DNA of 64,000 nucleotides from Frigoribacterium sp. CG_9.8 (lineage in GTDB: Bacteria; Actinomycetota; Actinomycetes; Actinomycetales; Microbacteriaceae). The stretch spans positions 496,001-560,000 of the forward strand of contig NZ_JADOVH010000002.1 of the NCBI RefSeq assembly GCF_015751965.1. The letters are read 5' to 3'. Under the pieces are notes generated by a model that did not search any database, was not told the DNA's origin, and saw nothing but the letters and a program-made list of their open reading frames with translations. A program made the translations under genes and the position numbers. Position 1 is the first letter of the stretch. Every line of letters begins with the position of its first letter. Shown here piece after piece: positions 16,025-24,123 of this stretch.

Positions 16025-17382
16025 CGGAGGTCTGCTTTCAGGTCGGAGACGATGTGGTCAGGGGAGCTGTCGGCCAACGGGTCGGCCTCTTCAGCCGTCG
16101 GCGTGTACCTGAGACGGAGCACGCGGGCACCATCGACGCGTTCCACCCGAATGGCGCCGGTCGCAATCCTCACCTCGTCACCCACCTTGGGGATCCGGTC
16201 GAGTTCGTCGGTCAGAAAACCAGCGACGGTCTCGTATTCGGCGTTGTCCGGAACGACAAGGCCAGTGCGATCGAGGAGCTCGTCGGGGCGAAGACCGGCG
16301 TCGAATGAGATCGATCCGCCGGAGCGGATGACACCGGCACGGGAGCGATCGTGTTCGTCTTCCAGCTCGCCGATCAGTTCTTCGACGAGGTCCTCGAGGG
16401 TCGCGATGCCCGCGGTTCCGCCGTATTCGTCACTCACGATAGCGATCTGGAATCCGCTGCGGCGCAGGAGGCCGAGCAGGGTATCGACACCCATGCTCTC
16501 TGGCACGCGCAGTGGCTCGATCATGATGTCGGCTGCGACGACACTCGCGCGCTCATCGAGGGCGATGGCGAAGGCCTGCTTCACGTGCACGACGCCGACG
16601 ATGTCGTCGACACCGTCGTCCGTGACAGGAAAGCGGGAGTATCCGGTGGCGCGCGCGAGCGCCACAACCGCTTCCGCAGTGTCGGTGGTCGCTACCGAGG
16701 ACATGCGCACGCGCGGTGTCATGACGTCGGCTGCACAATGCTCGGAGAAGGTCAGGGTGCGCCCGAGCAGCGTTGCATGATCCTGGTCGAGCAGACCTTC
16801 GAGAGCGGACCGCCGAACGAGTGAGCCAAGTTCCTCTGCCGTCCTCGCACCGGAGAGCTCCTCTTTTGGCTCGATGCCGAAGCCACGGATGATCGCGTTT
16901 GCGGTGTTGTTGAATCCAACGATCACCGGCTTGAACACGGTGGTGAATGCGGTCTGAAACGGCACAACGAGTTTCGCTGTCGCGAGTGGCACCGCGAGGG
17001 CGAAATTCTTCGGCACGAGTTCGCCGATGACCATGGAAAACAGCGTCGCAAGGAGGATTCCGATCGCCCCACCGATGGCCGGCACGATGGCCTCGGGAAC
17101 ACCGATGCCCCTCAGCGGCCCGGCCAGCAGGGAGCTGATCGCCGGCTCGAAGGTATACCCGGTGAGCAGCGTCGTCAGTGTGATGCCGAGCTGTGCGCCG
17201 GAGAGGTGGGTCGAGGTGATCTTGAGAGCCCGGATCGTGGGGCCGAGCCGTGTCTCACCCCGGTCACGTCGACCCTCGAGGTCGTTGCGGTCCAGATTCA
17301 CGAGGGCGAATTCGGATGCTACAAAGAGCCCGGTGCCGACGGTGAGAACCAGGCCGATACCGACCATGATCCACTCGTTCAT
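16021..17382 (-). CDS. CNNM/CorC-type membrane protein with CBS and CorC_HlyC domains (first of pair)
   Basis: 453 residues: DUF21 membrane domain (1-200; [20 protein letters not shown]), paired CBS domains (about 215-345; [44 protein letters not shown] in blocks) and a C-terminal CorC_HlyC domain (about 360-435). It is full length for the family, implicated in Mg2+/Co2+ resistance or efflux. ATG 17382 is preceded by AGGGGG at a good distance; the upstream in-frame ATG at 17466 has none. The 154-bp gap upstream separates it from the kinase gene and may hold its own promoter (TACCCT on the minus strand). Confidence 0.92.
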   Translation of the reverse strand: MNEWIMVGIGLVLTVGTGLFVASEFALVNLDRNDLEGRRDRGETRLGPTIRALKITSTHLSGAQLGITLTTLLTGYTFEPAISSLLAGPLRGIGVPEAIVPAIGGAIGILLATLFSMVIGELVPKNFALAVPLATAKLVVPFQTAFTTVFKPVIVGFNNTANAIIRGFGIEPKEELSGARTAEELGSLVRRSALEGLLDQDHATLLGRTLTFSEHCAADVMTPRVRMSSVATTDTAEAVVALARATGYSRFPVTDDGVDDIVGVVHVKQAFAIALDERASVVAADIMIEPLRVPESMGVDTLLGLLRRSGFQIAIVSDEYGGTAGIATLEDLVEELIGELEDEHDRSRAGVIRSGGSISFDAGLRPDELLDRTGLVVPDNAEYETVAGFLTDELDRIPKVGDEVRIATGAIRVERVDGARVLRLRYTPTAEEADPLADSSPDHIVSDLKADLR

Positions 17383-17536
17383 TTCTCGCCCCCTGTCCTG
17401 ATCACGCCGGGTGTGCGGCGGGCAGAATACGGGGGCCTGGGTTGGTGGGAGTCGTCCATCGTCCAATTAGGGTACGGGATCGAAGCTGGGTCCCCCCGGG
17501 AACCGCCTGCGAACTCCGGCTATCGGGCGTCAACTA

Positions 17537-19483
17537 TTAATTGATCTTGAGGGTGACAACAACTGTCGAGCCCTTATCTACTTGAGTTCCCGTTCCCGGC
17601 TGAACCGATTTCACGATCGCGCTGTTCGGCGCCGCGGAGATAAGTTCGCTAATCCCATCCCCGAATTTGATCTTAAAACCGGCGTCTGTCAGCATCTTCT
17701 TCCCCACTGCCCAGGTCTGGCCGACAACATCCGGCACCGCAACCTGCTCCTTGCCCTTCGACACGGTGAGGGACACGGAGTTTCCGGGGCGCACCACCTG
17801 CCCGTCGGCGAGCTCGATGCCAATCACGTTTCCCGCTGGGATCGAATCGCTGAAGGTGTTTCGGCCAGAGGTGGCGGTGATGTTCACAACCTTGAGTTTC
17901 TGGGTGGCATCCGCGACGCTGAGGCCGGCCACGTCCGGTATTGCTCCGGCCGAGACGACCAGCGTGATGGGCTCCTGTTCGCTATAGGTCGCGGCGGTCG
18001 ACAGATCAACGCCGCCGGTGCCGAATGCCGCGATCACGGTGTCCTTCGCGACCTTCGCATCGAACTGGCGGCTCGAGCCCTTCGGGTCATAGGTGAAGCG
18101 CGCATCGCCGATCTTCTGGATCGCAGTCTTCTCCGTCTGACCAACCAGCTCTGGCACAGAAAGCAACTGCGGCCCGGTCGAGATCAGCAGCGTCACCTGG
18201 CTGGCCTTAGCCACTCTGGTGCCGATAGCGGGCGTCGTGCGAACCACCGCACCTTTCGCGATCTTCACTGACGGTGCCTGTCCGATCGAGGGATTCACCG
18301 TAAATCCGAGACCGGTCAGGGTGGTGGATGCTGCCGCTGGCGACTGCCCGGCAAGGTCGGGGATCACCACCTGTGAGCCCGGCCCCGCACCGAAGTACCA
18401 CCCGGTGCCGCCAGCAAGCGCCGCGATGAGAATGACCAGCGCGAACAGCCAGAACCCCTTCCGTCGCCTCCGGTCACTATTTCCCGCGAGCTGGGTGGCC
18501 GATTCCGTCAGGATCGGACCGGTGCGGTGACGGGGCTTGGTCGAGAGGATCTGGGTATCGCCGGTGTTCGAGGGCACAGCCACCGCAGAGGGCATGATCA
18601 TCGTGCGCTGGGCAACAGTCGCGGTGGTCGGCTCATCGAGTCGCAGTAGTGCTTCCGTCTCGTGCAGCTGGTCGAGCATGGCCTTGGCGTCCCGTGGGCG
18701 CTGTTCGGGATCCCGCGCTGTGGCCCAGAGCACGAGCTCATCGAGCTCGGCCGGCACCCGGGGGTTCTTGGTACTCGGGGTCGGCACGGTGTCATTGGCG
18801 TGCTGGTGCGCGATCTGGAACGCCTGCTCACCCCTGAACGGCTGCTCACCGGCCAGCATCTCGTAGAGCATGATGCCGACGGCATAGATGTCGCTCCGGG
18901 TGTCGGCCACTCCACGGGTCACCAGCTCGGGGGAGAGGTAGGCGATCGTGCCGAGCAGTGCATTACCGGTAGCGGTGTTCGCGGATGCCGCGCGCGCGAG
19001 CCCGAAGTCGCCGATCTTGATCCGACCATCGTCCGCGAGTAATACATTCTCGGGCTTCAGGTCGCGGTGCACGATGCCATTTTTGTGGGCGGCGGCGAGC
19101 CCGGACAGGATGGCTTCCATGATGTCCATCGTCTGCATCGTGGTGAGCACCTTGTGCTCCATGAGCAGGTCTCGCAGCGTGATGCCCGGCAGGTATTCCA
19201 TGACCAGATAGGCGGTCTCGCCATCCTGTCCCTGGTCGTAGACATTCACGACATTCGGATGTGCCAGTCGGGCCGCCGACCGCGCTTCCTGAATAAAACG
19301 CGCTTTGTATTGTGAATCGTCGGCCAAGTGACCGTGCATGACCTTGATCGCAACCCGTCGTTCCAGCCGCAGGTCGGTGGCGAGGTACACCGTCGCCATC
19401 CCGCCGCGCGCAATGCGTGAGCGCACCTGGTATCGACCGTCGACAAGACGCCCGATCAGGGGGTCAGTACTGCTGGTTGTCAC
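17537..19483 (-). CDS. pknL: Ser/Thr protein kinase with PASTA domains (PknL-like by synteny)
   Basis: 648-residue receptor kinase. The cytoplasmic Hanks domain (18-280) has glycine loop RGGMATVY, catalytic K47, HRDLKPEN near 140 and DFG near 159. A juxtamembrane region, one transmembrane helix (about 341-361) and four extracellular PASTA repeats (about 370-648) follow, sensing muropeptides or lipid II. Neighbours aroG, plsC and the Rv2175c-like gene match the mycobacterial pknL locus, although mycobacterial PknL lacks PASTA domains, so the architecture is PknB-like. GTG 19483 has no ribosome binding site but TAGACT ends 6 nt upstream, suggesting a leaderless mRNA. Likely substrates nearby are GarA and the Rv2175c-like protein (inference). 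Confidence 0.93.
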   Translation of the reverse strand: MTTSSTDPLIGRLVDGRYQVRSRIARGGMATVYLATDLRLERRVAIKVMHGHLADDSQYKARFIQEARSAARLAHPNVVNVYDQGQDGETAYLVMEYLPGITLRDLLMEHKVLTTMQTMDIMEAILSGLAAAHKNGIVHRDLKPENVLLADDGRIKIGDFGLARAASANTATGNALLGTIAYLSPELVTRGVADTRSDIYAVGIMLYEMLAGEQPFRGEQAFQIAHQHANDTVPTPSTKNPRVPAELDELVLWATARDPEQRPRDAKAMLDQLHETEALLRLDEPTTATVAQRTMIMPSAVAVPSNTGDTQILSTKPRHRTGPILTESATQLAGNSDRRRRKGFWLFALVILIAALAGGTGWYFGAGPGSQVVIPDLAGQSPAAASTTLTGLGFTVNPSIGQAPSVKIAKGAVVRTTPAIGTRVAKASQVTLLISTGPQLLSVPELVGQTEKTAIQKIGDARFTYDPKGSSRQFDAKVAKDTVIAAFGTGGVDLSTAATYSEQEPITLVVSAGAIPDVAGLSVADATQKLKVVNITATSGRNTFSDSIPAGNVIGIELADGQVVRPGNSVSLTVSKGKEQVAVPDVVGQTWAVGKKMLTDAGFKIKFGDGISELISAAPNSAIVKSVQPGTGTQVDKGSTVVVTLKIN

Positions 19484-19489
19484 GAGTCA

Positions 19490-19495
19490 AGTCTA
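19490..19495 (-). promoter_or_regulatory. Candidate -10 box of the PASTA kinase gene
   Basis: TAGACT on the minus strand ends 6 nt before GTG 19483, predicting a leaderless transcript. It is identical to the hexamer before the phosphatidyltransferase and hisD genes. Confidence 0.5.
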
Positions 19496-19576
19496 GGGAT
19501 CGACTGCCGAATCATCTGGCTAAAACACCGGCCGTGCGCCACGTCGGTCGGGTGCAGTGGTGCAATCGTTATGTTG

Positions 19577-19624
19577 GGCAGATGCGGTGGCGGGCAGATG
19601 CGGTGGCGAGCAGATGCGGTGGTC
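19577..19624. repeat. 16-bp tandem array between LysM and kinase genes, three copies
   Basis: GGCAGATGCGGTGGCG at 19577 and 19593, with a diverged third copy at 19609. It lies a few bases past the LysM gene stop and about 95 bp upstream of the kinase start. Confidence 0.85.
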
Positions 19625-19630
19625 GGTAGG

Positions 19631-20971
19631 TCAGCGGATGGTGGCGAGCCAGGAACGCGCCGAGGTTTCCCACTTGGCGTAGGCCGCCGGGTAGCCGGAG
19701 AGCTGAACCGCCTGGGCGGCATCCGTCACCGACTTGGTCTGCCATCCGGGGATGTCGAGAAGTCCACGGGTGAATGCGGCATTGGGGTTCTTCGGTCCAC
19801 CGAAGAACAGCCGGGCTGAGTACGTGGGGTCCAGAATCTTCTCGGGAGTGCCCCATCCGGTGCTCGGGCGTTGCTGAAAGATGCCGATCGAGTCGCGATC
19901 GCCATAGTTGAGGTTGCGGAGCCCGGACTCCTGGGCTGCTGCCGCGAGGGCCACAACCAGGCCGTACTCCGGCACGCCGAGTGAGCGACCGACCGTCACG
20001 ATGGTGCGCGCGTTGGTGGCCATCTCGCTGGTGAGAGCAACGACGACGCTCGGCGAAGCCGGCACGACAGCCGAGCTGTTCGATGAGGCAGGCACGACAG
20101 TGGGAGCGCTCGGGATGGTGAGTGTGCGCCCTCCGTAAATGATGCTCGACCAGGTGAGGTTGTTCGCCGTGAGAATGGCCTGAACTGTCACGCCGAATTT
20201 CGCGGCGATCTTGGTGATGGAGTCGCCGCTTGCGATCGTATAGGTCACCGGCGTCCTGGCCGCGGCGGGAGCGGAAGGAGCCTCGACTACCCGCACCTGG
20301 CTTGCTGGTGCAGCGGATGCCACACCGGTAGATCCCGGGATCGCGATGGTCTGGCCCGGGTAGATGATGCTCGTCCAGGCCAGTCCGTTGGCGCTCAAAA
20401 GCGTCTGGGTGGCGAGGCCGAACTTCGCAGCGATTCCGCCGATCGAATCGCCCTTTTGGATCGTGTATCGACCGGTGGGGGCGGCGATGGCGGGAGCCGC
20501 TGTGGCGACCACCCCGCTCGTGCCAAGTTTCAGAGTCTGTCCGGCGAAGATCACGGATTTCCAGCTGAGGCCGTTGAGGGCGAGAACGGATGCGGTGGCG
20601 AGGCCGTACCGTCCGGCGATTCCCGACACGGTATCGCCCGCGACCACGCGGTAGGTGGCAGGTGCTGCAGCGACTGCAGCAGTGACGGTGCCGTGCGACA
20701 CCGAGGAGACTTCCGGGCTGGTCGTGGCGCGAGCGGCGGCAGTGAAGGCGTCACGGATGCTCTTACCGAGTTCAGCGGGAGTGGCCCGCGGCTTATCGCG
20801 GCGCAGGTCGGTCGTGTGGATCGGACCGGTGGCGTTGAGGCTCATCGCGATCGAGCCGACGAGCACGATCGGGAGAGTGGTGAACAGGCCACGGACGATT
20901 TTGTTGGGTTCGGGCCGAATGGGCTGCCGACGACTGGCGCCGCCGTTGTCCTGGTCGAAAGTCTTCGTCAT
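19631..20971 (-). CDS. LysM-repeat cell-wall protein with lytic-transglycosylase-like C-terminus
   Basis: 446 residues. A basic N-terminus and one membrane anchor (about 29-50) are followed by three LysM peptidoglycan-binding repeats (about 107-150, 168-212, 243-287; each with GDS/GDT and a closing GQT/GRT-L motif). The C-terminal domain (about 315-446) contains AAAAQESGLRNLNYGDRDS and IGIFQQRPS, resembling lysozyme-like transglycosylases with the Glu of QESG as candidate catalytic residue. It should be exported and act on or bind peptidoglycan. ATG 20971 has GAGGT upstream; the frame upstream to 21067 lacks a start signal. The leader has a small hairpin (21029-21047) and a TTGACA (21067-21062) that may be its -35. 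Confidence 0.88.
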   Translation of the reverse strand: MTKTFDQDNGGASRRQPIRPEPNKIVRGLFTTLPIVLVGSIAMSLNATGPIHTTDLRRDKPRATPAELGKSIRDAFTAAARATTSPEVSSVSHGTVTAAVAAAPATYRVVAGDTVSGIAGRYGLATASVLALNGLSWKSVIFAGQTLKLGTSGVVATAAPAIAAPTGRYTIQKGDSIGGIAAKFGLATQTLLSANGLAWTSIIYPGQTIAIPGSTGVASAAPASQVRVVEAPSAPAAARTPVTYTIASGDSITKIAAKFGVTVQAILTANNLTWSSIIYGGRTLTIPSAPTVVPASSNSSAVVPASPSVVVALTSEMATNARTIVTVGRSLGVPEYGLVVALAAAAQESGLRNLNYGDRDSIGIFQQRPSTGWGTPEKILDPTYSARLFFGGPKNPNAAFTRGLLDIPGWQTKSVTDAAQAVQLSGYPAAYAKWETSARSWLATIR

Positions 20972-21097
20972 CGCCACACCTCGATTGTCACCCGCCCCGA
21001 GACATCCCAGCCGGGAAGACACTCGAACTGTCAGGAGAACGCTGACACAGATCGATAGCAGTGTCAATTAGTGAGACGGATGTGGCTTGAGTTCAGT

Positions 21098-21169
21098 ATG
21101 TTGCTTTAGTTAACAATGTTGCTTGGGTTAACAATGTTGTTCAGGTTAGTCATGTTATTTGAATTAACA
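21098..21169. repeat. 18-bp AT-rich direct repeat, four copies (iteron-like)
   Basis: Units begin at 21098, 21116, 21134 and 21152 with consensus ATGTTGCTTGRGTTAACA; copies 1 and 2 differ at two positions, and copies 3 and 4 are more diverged. Most copies contain GTTAAC or a near match and a TGTT...AACA dyad. The block is clearly AT-rich against its surroundings and sits between the divergent LysM and Rv2175c-like genes, 84 bp upstream of the latter. It looks like a multi-site protein-binding array. Confidence 0.85.
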
Positions 21170-21252
21170 CAGTCGAAATAAGACGACGAAATGTGCGGAT
21201 GAAATGGGCTTCGAGGTTTGCGTGTTGGCGCGGGTCTGGCAGCATTGGATCC

Positions 21253-21594
21253 GTGACTACTGCTTCAGATTTTCGCTGGCTTACCCTCCCGGAACTTGTG
21301 GACCTGCTCGGAATAGGAGTGTCCAAGGTGCGGCGACTCATTGAGGATCACACCCTGCTGGCCTCCCAGGTCGACGGAGTGTGGAAAGTGCCGGAGGTCT
21401 TCATCCGGGATGCGGAGCCGCTGTCCGAACTGCGTGGCACCATTCTGGTGCTGCATGACAGCGGTTTCAGCGACGATGAGGCAATGCGGTGGCTGCTCAC
21501 CGTTGAAGAGAGCATCGGCATCGCCCCCATCGACGCGCTGCGCGCCGGGCGCAAGGCCGAGGTGCGTCGGGTGGCTCAGGCCCTCGGTTTCTAA
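21253..21594 (+). CDS. Rv2175c-like winged-helix DNA-binding protein
   Basis: 113 residues. The N-terminal helix-turn-helix (about 8-60) reads LTLPELVDLLGI, SKVRRLIEDHTL and a VDGVWKVPEVFI wing. A helical C-terminal domain (60-113; LRGTILVLHDSGFSDDEAMRWLL) completes the Rv2175c family. In M. tuberculosis this protein is a substrate of PknL, whose phosphorylation in the N-terminal tail blocks DNA binding; here T2, T3 and S5 are available. GTG 21253 gives the family length; no strong ribosome binding site is visible. Four 18-bp repeats lie just upstream. It converges on the polyprenyl synthase gene. Confidence 0.88.
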   Translation: MTTASDFRWLTLPELVDLLGIGVSKVRRLIEDHTLLASQVDGVWKVPEVFIRDAEPLSELRGTILVLHDSGFSDDEAMRWLLTVEESIGIAPIDALRAGRKAEVRRVAQALGF

Positions 21595-21620
21595 GGTCCC
21601 GCCCGAGACGGCAGGGTCCG

Positions 21621-22742
21621 TCAGGCGGAACGCTTGATGACAGTGTCGGCAAGCTGCACGAGCTGCTGCTTCGATGCCTGACTGAGCGGGGCATCTTCGA
21701 TTGCGGTAATCGCGAGTGCCACGTTGTGATCGATGATGCGCTCCACATGTTCGACCGCACCGCTGTCGCGAATGGATGCCTGGAGTATCGACACCTGCTG
21801 GGCGGAGAGTTCGGGGTCTCCGAGCAATTCGTCGAGCAGACTGGTCGAGCTGGCAGGGAGCTTGTTGCGGGCGAGGGCGATGAGCACGGTCCGTTTGCCC
21901 TCCCGCAGGTCGTCACCCGAGGGCTTGCCGGTGGTTTCCGGGTCGCCGAACACGCCGAGGAGGTCATCGCGTAATTGGTACGCGATTCCTAACGGGAGTC
22001 CGAATTCGCGCAGCGCGGAGACCTGCTTCTCGGATCCGCCGGCGAGGGCTGCACCGATCGCGAGGGGTGCTTCGATGCTGTATTTGGCAGATTTATAGAC
22101 GATCACCCGGTGCGCACGAGACAGGAGATCCGGCTCCGGATAGTTGCGCCAGCTGCGTTCCTCGAGAACGTCGAGGTATTGGCCGACCGTCACTTCGGTG
22201 CGCATGCGGTTGAATTCAGCTCGCGCGGTCACCCGGGCAGCGGGAGAAGTCAGTGCCTGCAGGCCGGAGTCGAATAGTTCATCACTCCAGCTCAGCAGCA
22301 GATCGCCGAGCAACAGCGCCGCCGAGTCGCCAAAGGAGCGTGCACTTCCCGTCCAGCGACCGTCGTCGTGAAGCCCCTGGAATCGCTTGTGCGCGCTCGG
22401 CATACCGCGCCGGGTGTCTGAGTTGTCCATGATGTCGTCGTGCACGAGAGCGGCGGCGTGGAAAATCTCAAGGCCGCTCGCAGCACGCACGACAGCCGCG
22501 AAATCGCTTTCCGCGGAGCGATCGGGGATCACATCGAACGCGGGGACGTGGCCGCTCACAGACTGCCAGCCCCAGTAACAAAACAGCGCTCGAAAACGCT
22601 TCCCGCCCCGCAGCAAATCTCGGGAGAAGTCGATGAACGGCGCGAGGTCAGATCCAATGGAAGCGAGCAGGGGCTCACGCTCATCCAGAAAGGCATCGAT
22701 GTCGCTCTGGACTAGGTCAACTAACCGCTTACTCTCAGACAC
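21621..22742 (-). CDS. Polyprenyl diphosphate synthase (IdsA-type)
   Basis: 373-residue trans-isoprenyl diphosphate synthase elongating allylic diphosphates with isopentenyl diphosphate. First aspartate-rich motif VHDDIMDNSDTRRG lies near residue 100; second motif LRDDLLGVFGD near 250; GKRFRA near 48 binds diphosphate. The product (geranylgeranyl or longer) feeds carotenoids, quinones or lipid carriers; chain length cannot be read with confidence. GTG 22742 is preferred over ATG 22748 because TAGGCT (22754-22749) ends 6 nt before the GTG, the leaderless pattern seen elsewhere here. Position beside the Rv2175c-like gene matches mycobacterial idsA2. Confidence 0.92.
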   Translation of the reverse strand: MSESKRLVDLVQSDIDAFLDEREPLLASIGSDLAPFIDFSRDLLRGGKRFRALFCYWGWQSVSGHVPAFDVIPDRSAESDFAAVVRAASGLEIFHAAALVHDDIMDNSDTRRGMPSAHKRFQGLHDDGRWTGSARSFGDSAALLLGDLLLSWSDELFDSGLQALTSPAARVTARAEFNRMRTEVTVGQYLDVLEERSWRNYPEPDLLSRAHRVIVYKSAKYSIEAPLAIGAALAGGSEKQVSALREFGLPLGIAYQLRDDLLGVFGDPETTGKPSGDDLREGKRTVLIALARNKLPASSTSLLDELLGDPELSAQQVSILQASIRDSGAVEHVERIIDHNVALAITAIEDAPLSQASKQQLVQLADTVIKRSA

Positions 22743-22748
22743 TGTCAT

Positions 22749-22776
22749 AGCCTAGCCACCTCGGAGAGCCTACAAT
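22749..22776. promoter_or_regulatory. Overlapping divergent promoters (polyprenyl synthase / DUF3040)
   Basis: Minus strand: TAGGCT (22754-22749), 6 nt before GTG 22742. Plus strand: TACAAT (22771-22776), 42 nt before the DUF3040 start, which has its own GGAAGGAG. The -10 elements lie within 28 bp, so the transcripts probably compete. Confidence 0.45.
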
Positions 22777-22818
22777 TAGCACAGAGAGCCACAACCACTG
22801 GCCGGGGAAGGAGTCACC

Positions 22819-23184
22819 ATGCCGCTGTCGGAACATGAACAGCAGCTCCTGGACGAGATGGAGCGCAGCCTCTATCACAGCGACGCCGACTTCGTCGCGA
22901 CCGTCGGATCTGGTCGGGGACGACCCACGTACCGTTCCATCGTGATCGGTGTGCTTGTCGGTCTCGCGGGCATCGCCGTAATCGTCGCGGGAGTGATGCT
23001 GCAGTTGGCAATTCTCGGCGTCGCCGGATTTGCCGTGATGTTCGTTGGCGTACTCGTCTCGATCTCGGCACCGCGCCGAATTGTCGAAGAGGCACCACGG
23101 CCGACGCCTTCGCGCTCGAAGGCCACCTTCATGGATCGCATGAACGAGCGCTGGGACAAGCGTCAGGACGGACGCGAGCAGTAG
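22819..23184 (+). CDS. DUF3040 membrane protein (Rv2169c-like)
   Basis: 121 residues. MPLSEHEQQLLDEMERSL at the start is the DUF3040 hallmark. Two transmembrane helices (about 41-60 and 63-83) follow, and then a basic, probably cytoplasmic tail. Function is unknown; it is regularly found upstream of mraZ in actinobacteria, suggesting a link to envelope or division. GGAAGGAG precedes ATG 22819. A strong intrinsic terminator follows the stop by 33 nt, separating it from the dcw cluster. Confidence 0.9.
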   Translation: MPLSEHEQQLLDEMERSLYHSDADFVATVGSGRGRPTYRSIVIGVLVGLAGIAVIVAGVMLQLAILGVAGFAVMFVGVLVSISAPRRIVEEAPRPTPSRSKATFMDRMNERWDKRQDGREQ

Positions 23185-23217
23185 GAACGCCAGCAGCAGG
23201 GACGCGTCACAAATATC

Positions 23218-23243
23218 GGCCGATCGCGAGATCGGCCTTTTTT
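23218..23243 (+). terminator. Intrinsic terminator after the DUF3040 gene
   Basis: Perfect 8-bp stem GGCCGATC / GATCGGCC (23218-23225, 23230-23237) with GCGA loop, followed by six T (23238-23243). This is the only classical Rho-independent terminator found in the window. Confidence 0.92.
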
Positions 23244-23508
23244 GTGCCCTTTTCGCTCCGGATCGGGCGATGTTGCTCCATTTCCCTCCACTGAGCCTTT
23301 CCCTGTATGCCGGGGGTCGTGAACAAAGCAATCAGCAGCGTCAAGACCGGGCTTTGCGGCACACCCATGGCCGCGTTCCCCACATTCCGGGGCCTGGGCA
23401 GCCAGCAGGTACCGATCAGATCCCGTCATGTCGCGGAGAACGGCGGAAACGCCAACCACAACCTGAACTTATTGTTCGCGCATCAGTGGCATTTTTAGCC
23501 GATTTTTA
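23244..23508. other. Intergenic stretch upstream of the mraZ promoter
   Basis: Together with the terminator and promoter this is part of a 399-bp gene-free gap (23185-23583). A 63-codon frame (23307-23498) has no ribosome binding site or recognisable protein. The last 40 bp before 23509 are AT-rich. Nothing else is seen. Confidence 0.6.
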
Positions 23509-23544
23509 TTGTGAAGTGGTGGAGAGTGGAGTAAAGTGGAGGAT
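23509..23544 (+). promoter_or_regulatory. mraZ promoter with three MraZ-type repeats
   Basis: TTGTGA (23509-23514) and TAAAGT (23532-23537) are separated by 17 bp. Exactly over the spacer and -10 lie three 10-bp direct repeats starting AGTGG (23515, 23525, 23535). MraZ binds direct GTGG/TGGG repeats at 10-bp spacing in its own promoter, so this is a probable autoregulatory operator for the dcw operon. Confidence 0.75.
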
Positions 23545-23583
23545 ATCTGAATCCGGGCCGGAGAATGAGGGGGAGAGTCTGCG

Positions 23584-24015
23584 ATGTTTCTCGGTACGCA
23601 CACCCCCAAACTCGACGACAAGGGCCGTGTCATCCTTCCGGCGAAGTTCTGGTCGGAGCTCGAATCCGGCATCGTGATTACCCGGGGCCAGGAGCGGTGC
23701 CTCTACGTTTTTTCCACCCGCGAGTTTGAGGAGCTGCACGACCGAATCCGCCAGGCCCCGGTCACGAGCAAGCAAGCGCGGGACTACCTGAGGCTCTTTC
23801 TCTCCGGAGCGAACGCCGAAGTGCCGGATGTCCAGCATCGCGTCACGATTCCCGCCGGACTGCGTGCCTACGCCGGACTCGGTCGCGACCTCACCGTGAT
23901 CGGCGCGGGCAACCGCGCCGAGATTTGGGACACCACCGCCTGGGAGACCTACTACTCCGAACAGGAGACTGCGTTCGCCGAGACCCCTGAGGAGGTGATC
24001 CCCGGGCTCTTCTAG
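23584..24015 (+). CDS. mraZ: MraZ, dcw-cluster transcriptional regulator
   Basis: 143-residue AbrB-fold protein, first gene of the dcw cluster. Both SpoVT/AbrB-like halves are visible: [21 protein letters not shown] at the N-terminus in blocks and [20 protein letters not shown] in the second half, each with the conserved D-x-K/Q-G/H-R signature. It forms a ring and represses or tunes its own operon. AGGGGGAG precedes ATG 23584. The three AGTGG repeats upstream are its likely operator. Confidence 0.96.
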   Translation: MFLGTHTPKLDDKGRVILPAKFWSELESGIVITRGQERCLYVFSTREFEELHDRIRQAPVTSKQARDYLRLFLSGANAEVPDVQHRVTIPAGLRAYAGLGRDLTVIGAGNRAEIWDTTAWETYYSEQETAFAETPEEVIPGLF

Positions 24016-24123
24016 CGTCCCTGTTCCTGACTCCCAGCCGTCGATTCGCCCTGACATCACTTCCCCGGTGACAGGTCGGACGGATGGGGATCAGGAGCAG
24101 GGAACTGCAGAACCACTGGCAAC

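Noticed and set aside
20972-21097. c-di-AMP (ydaO-type) riboswitch in the LysM gene leader
   Set aside because: Such switches often precede actinobacterial wall hydrolases, but the leader shows only a short TGTCAG/CTGACA hairpin and none of the conserved core.
23307-23498. 63-codon open frame upstream of mraZ
   Set aside because: No ribosome binding site, no leaderless -10 pattern, and no recognisable protein; it ends just upstream of the mraZ promoter.
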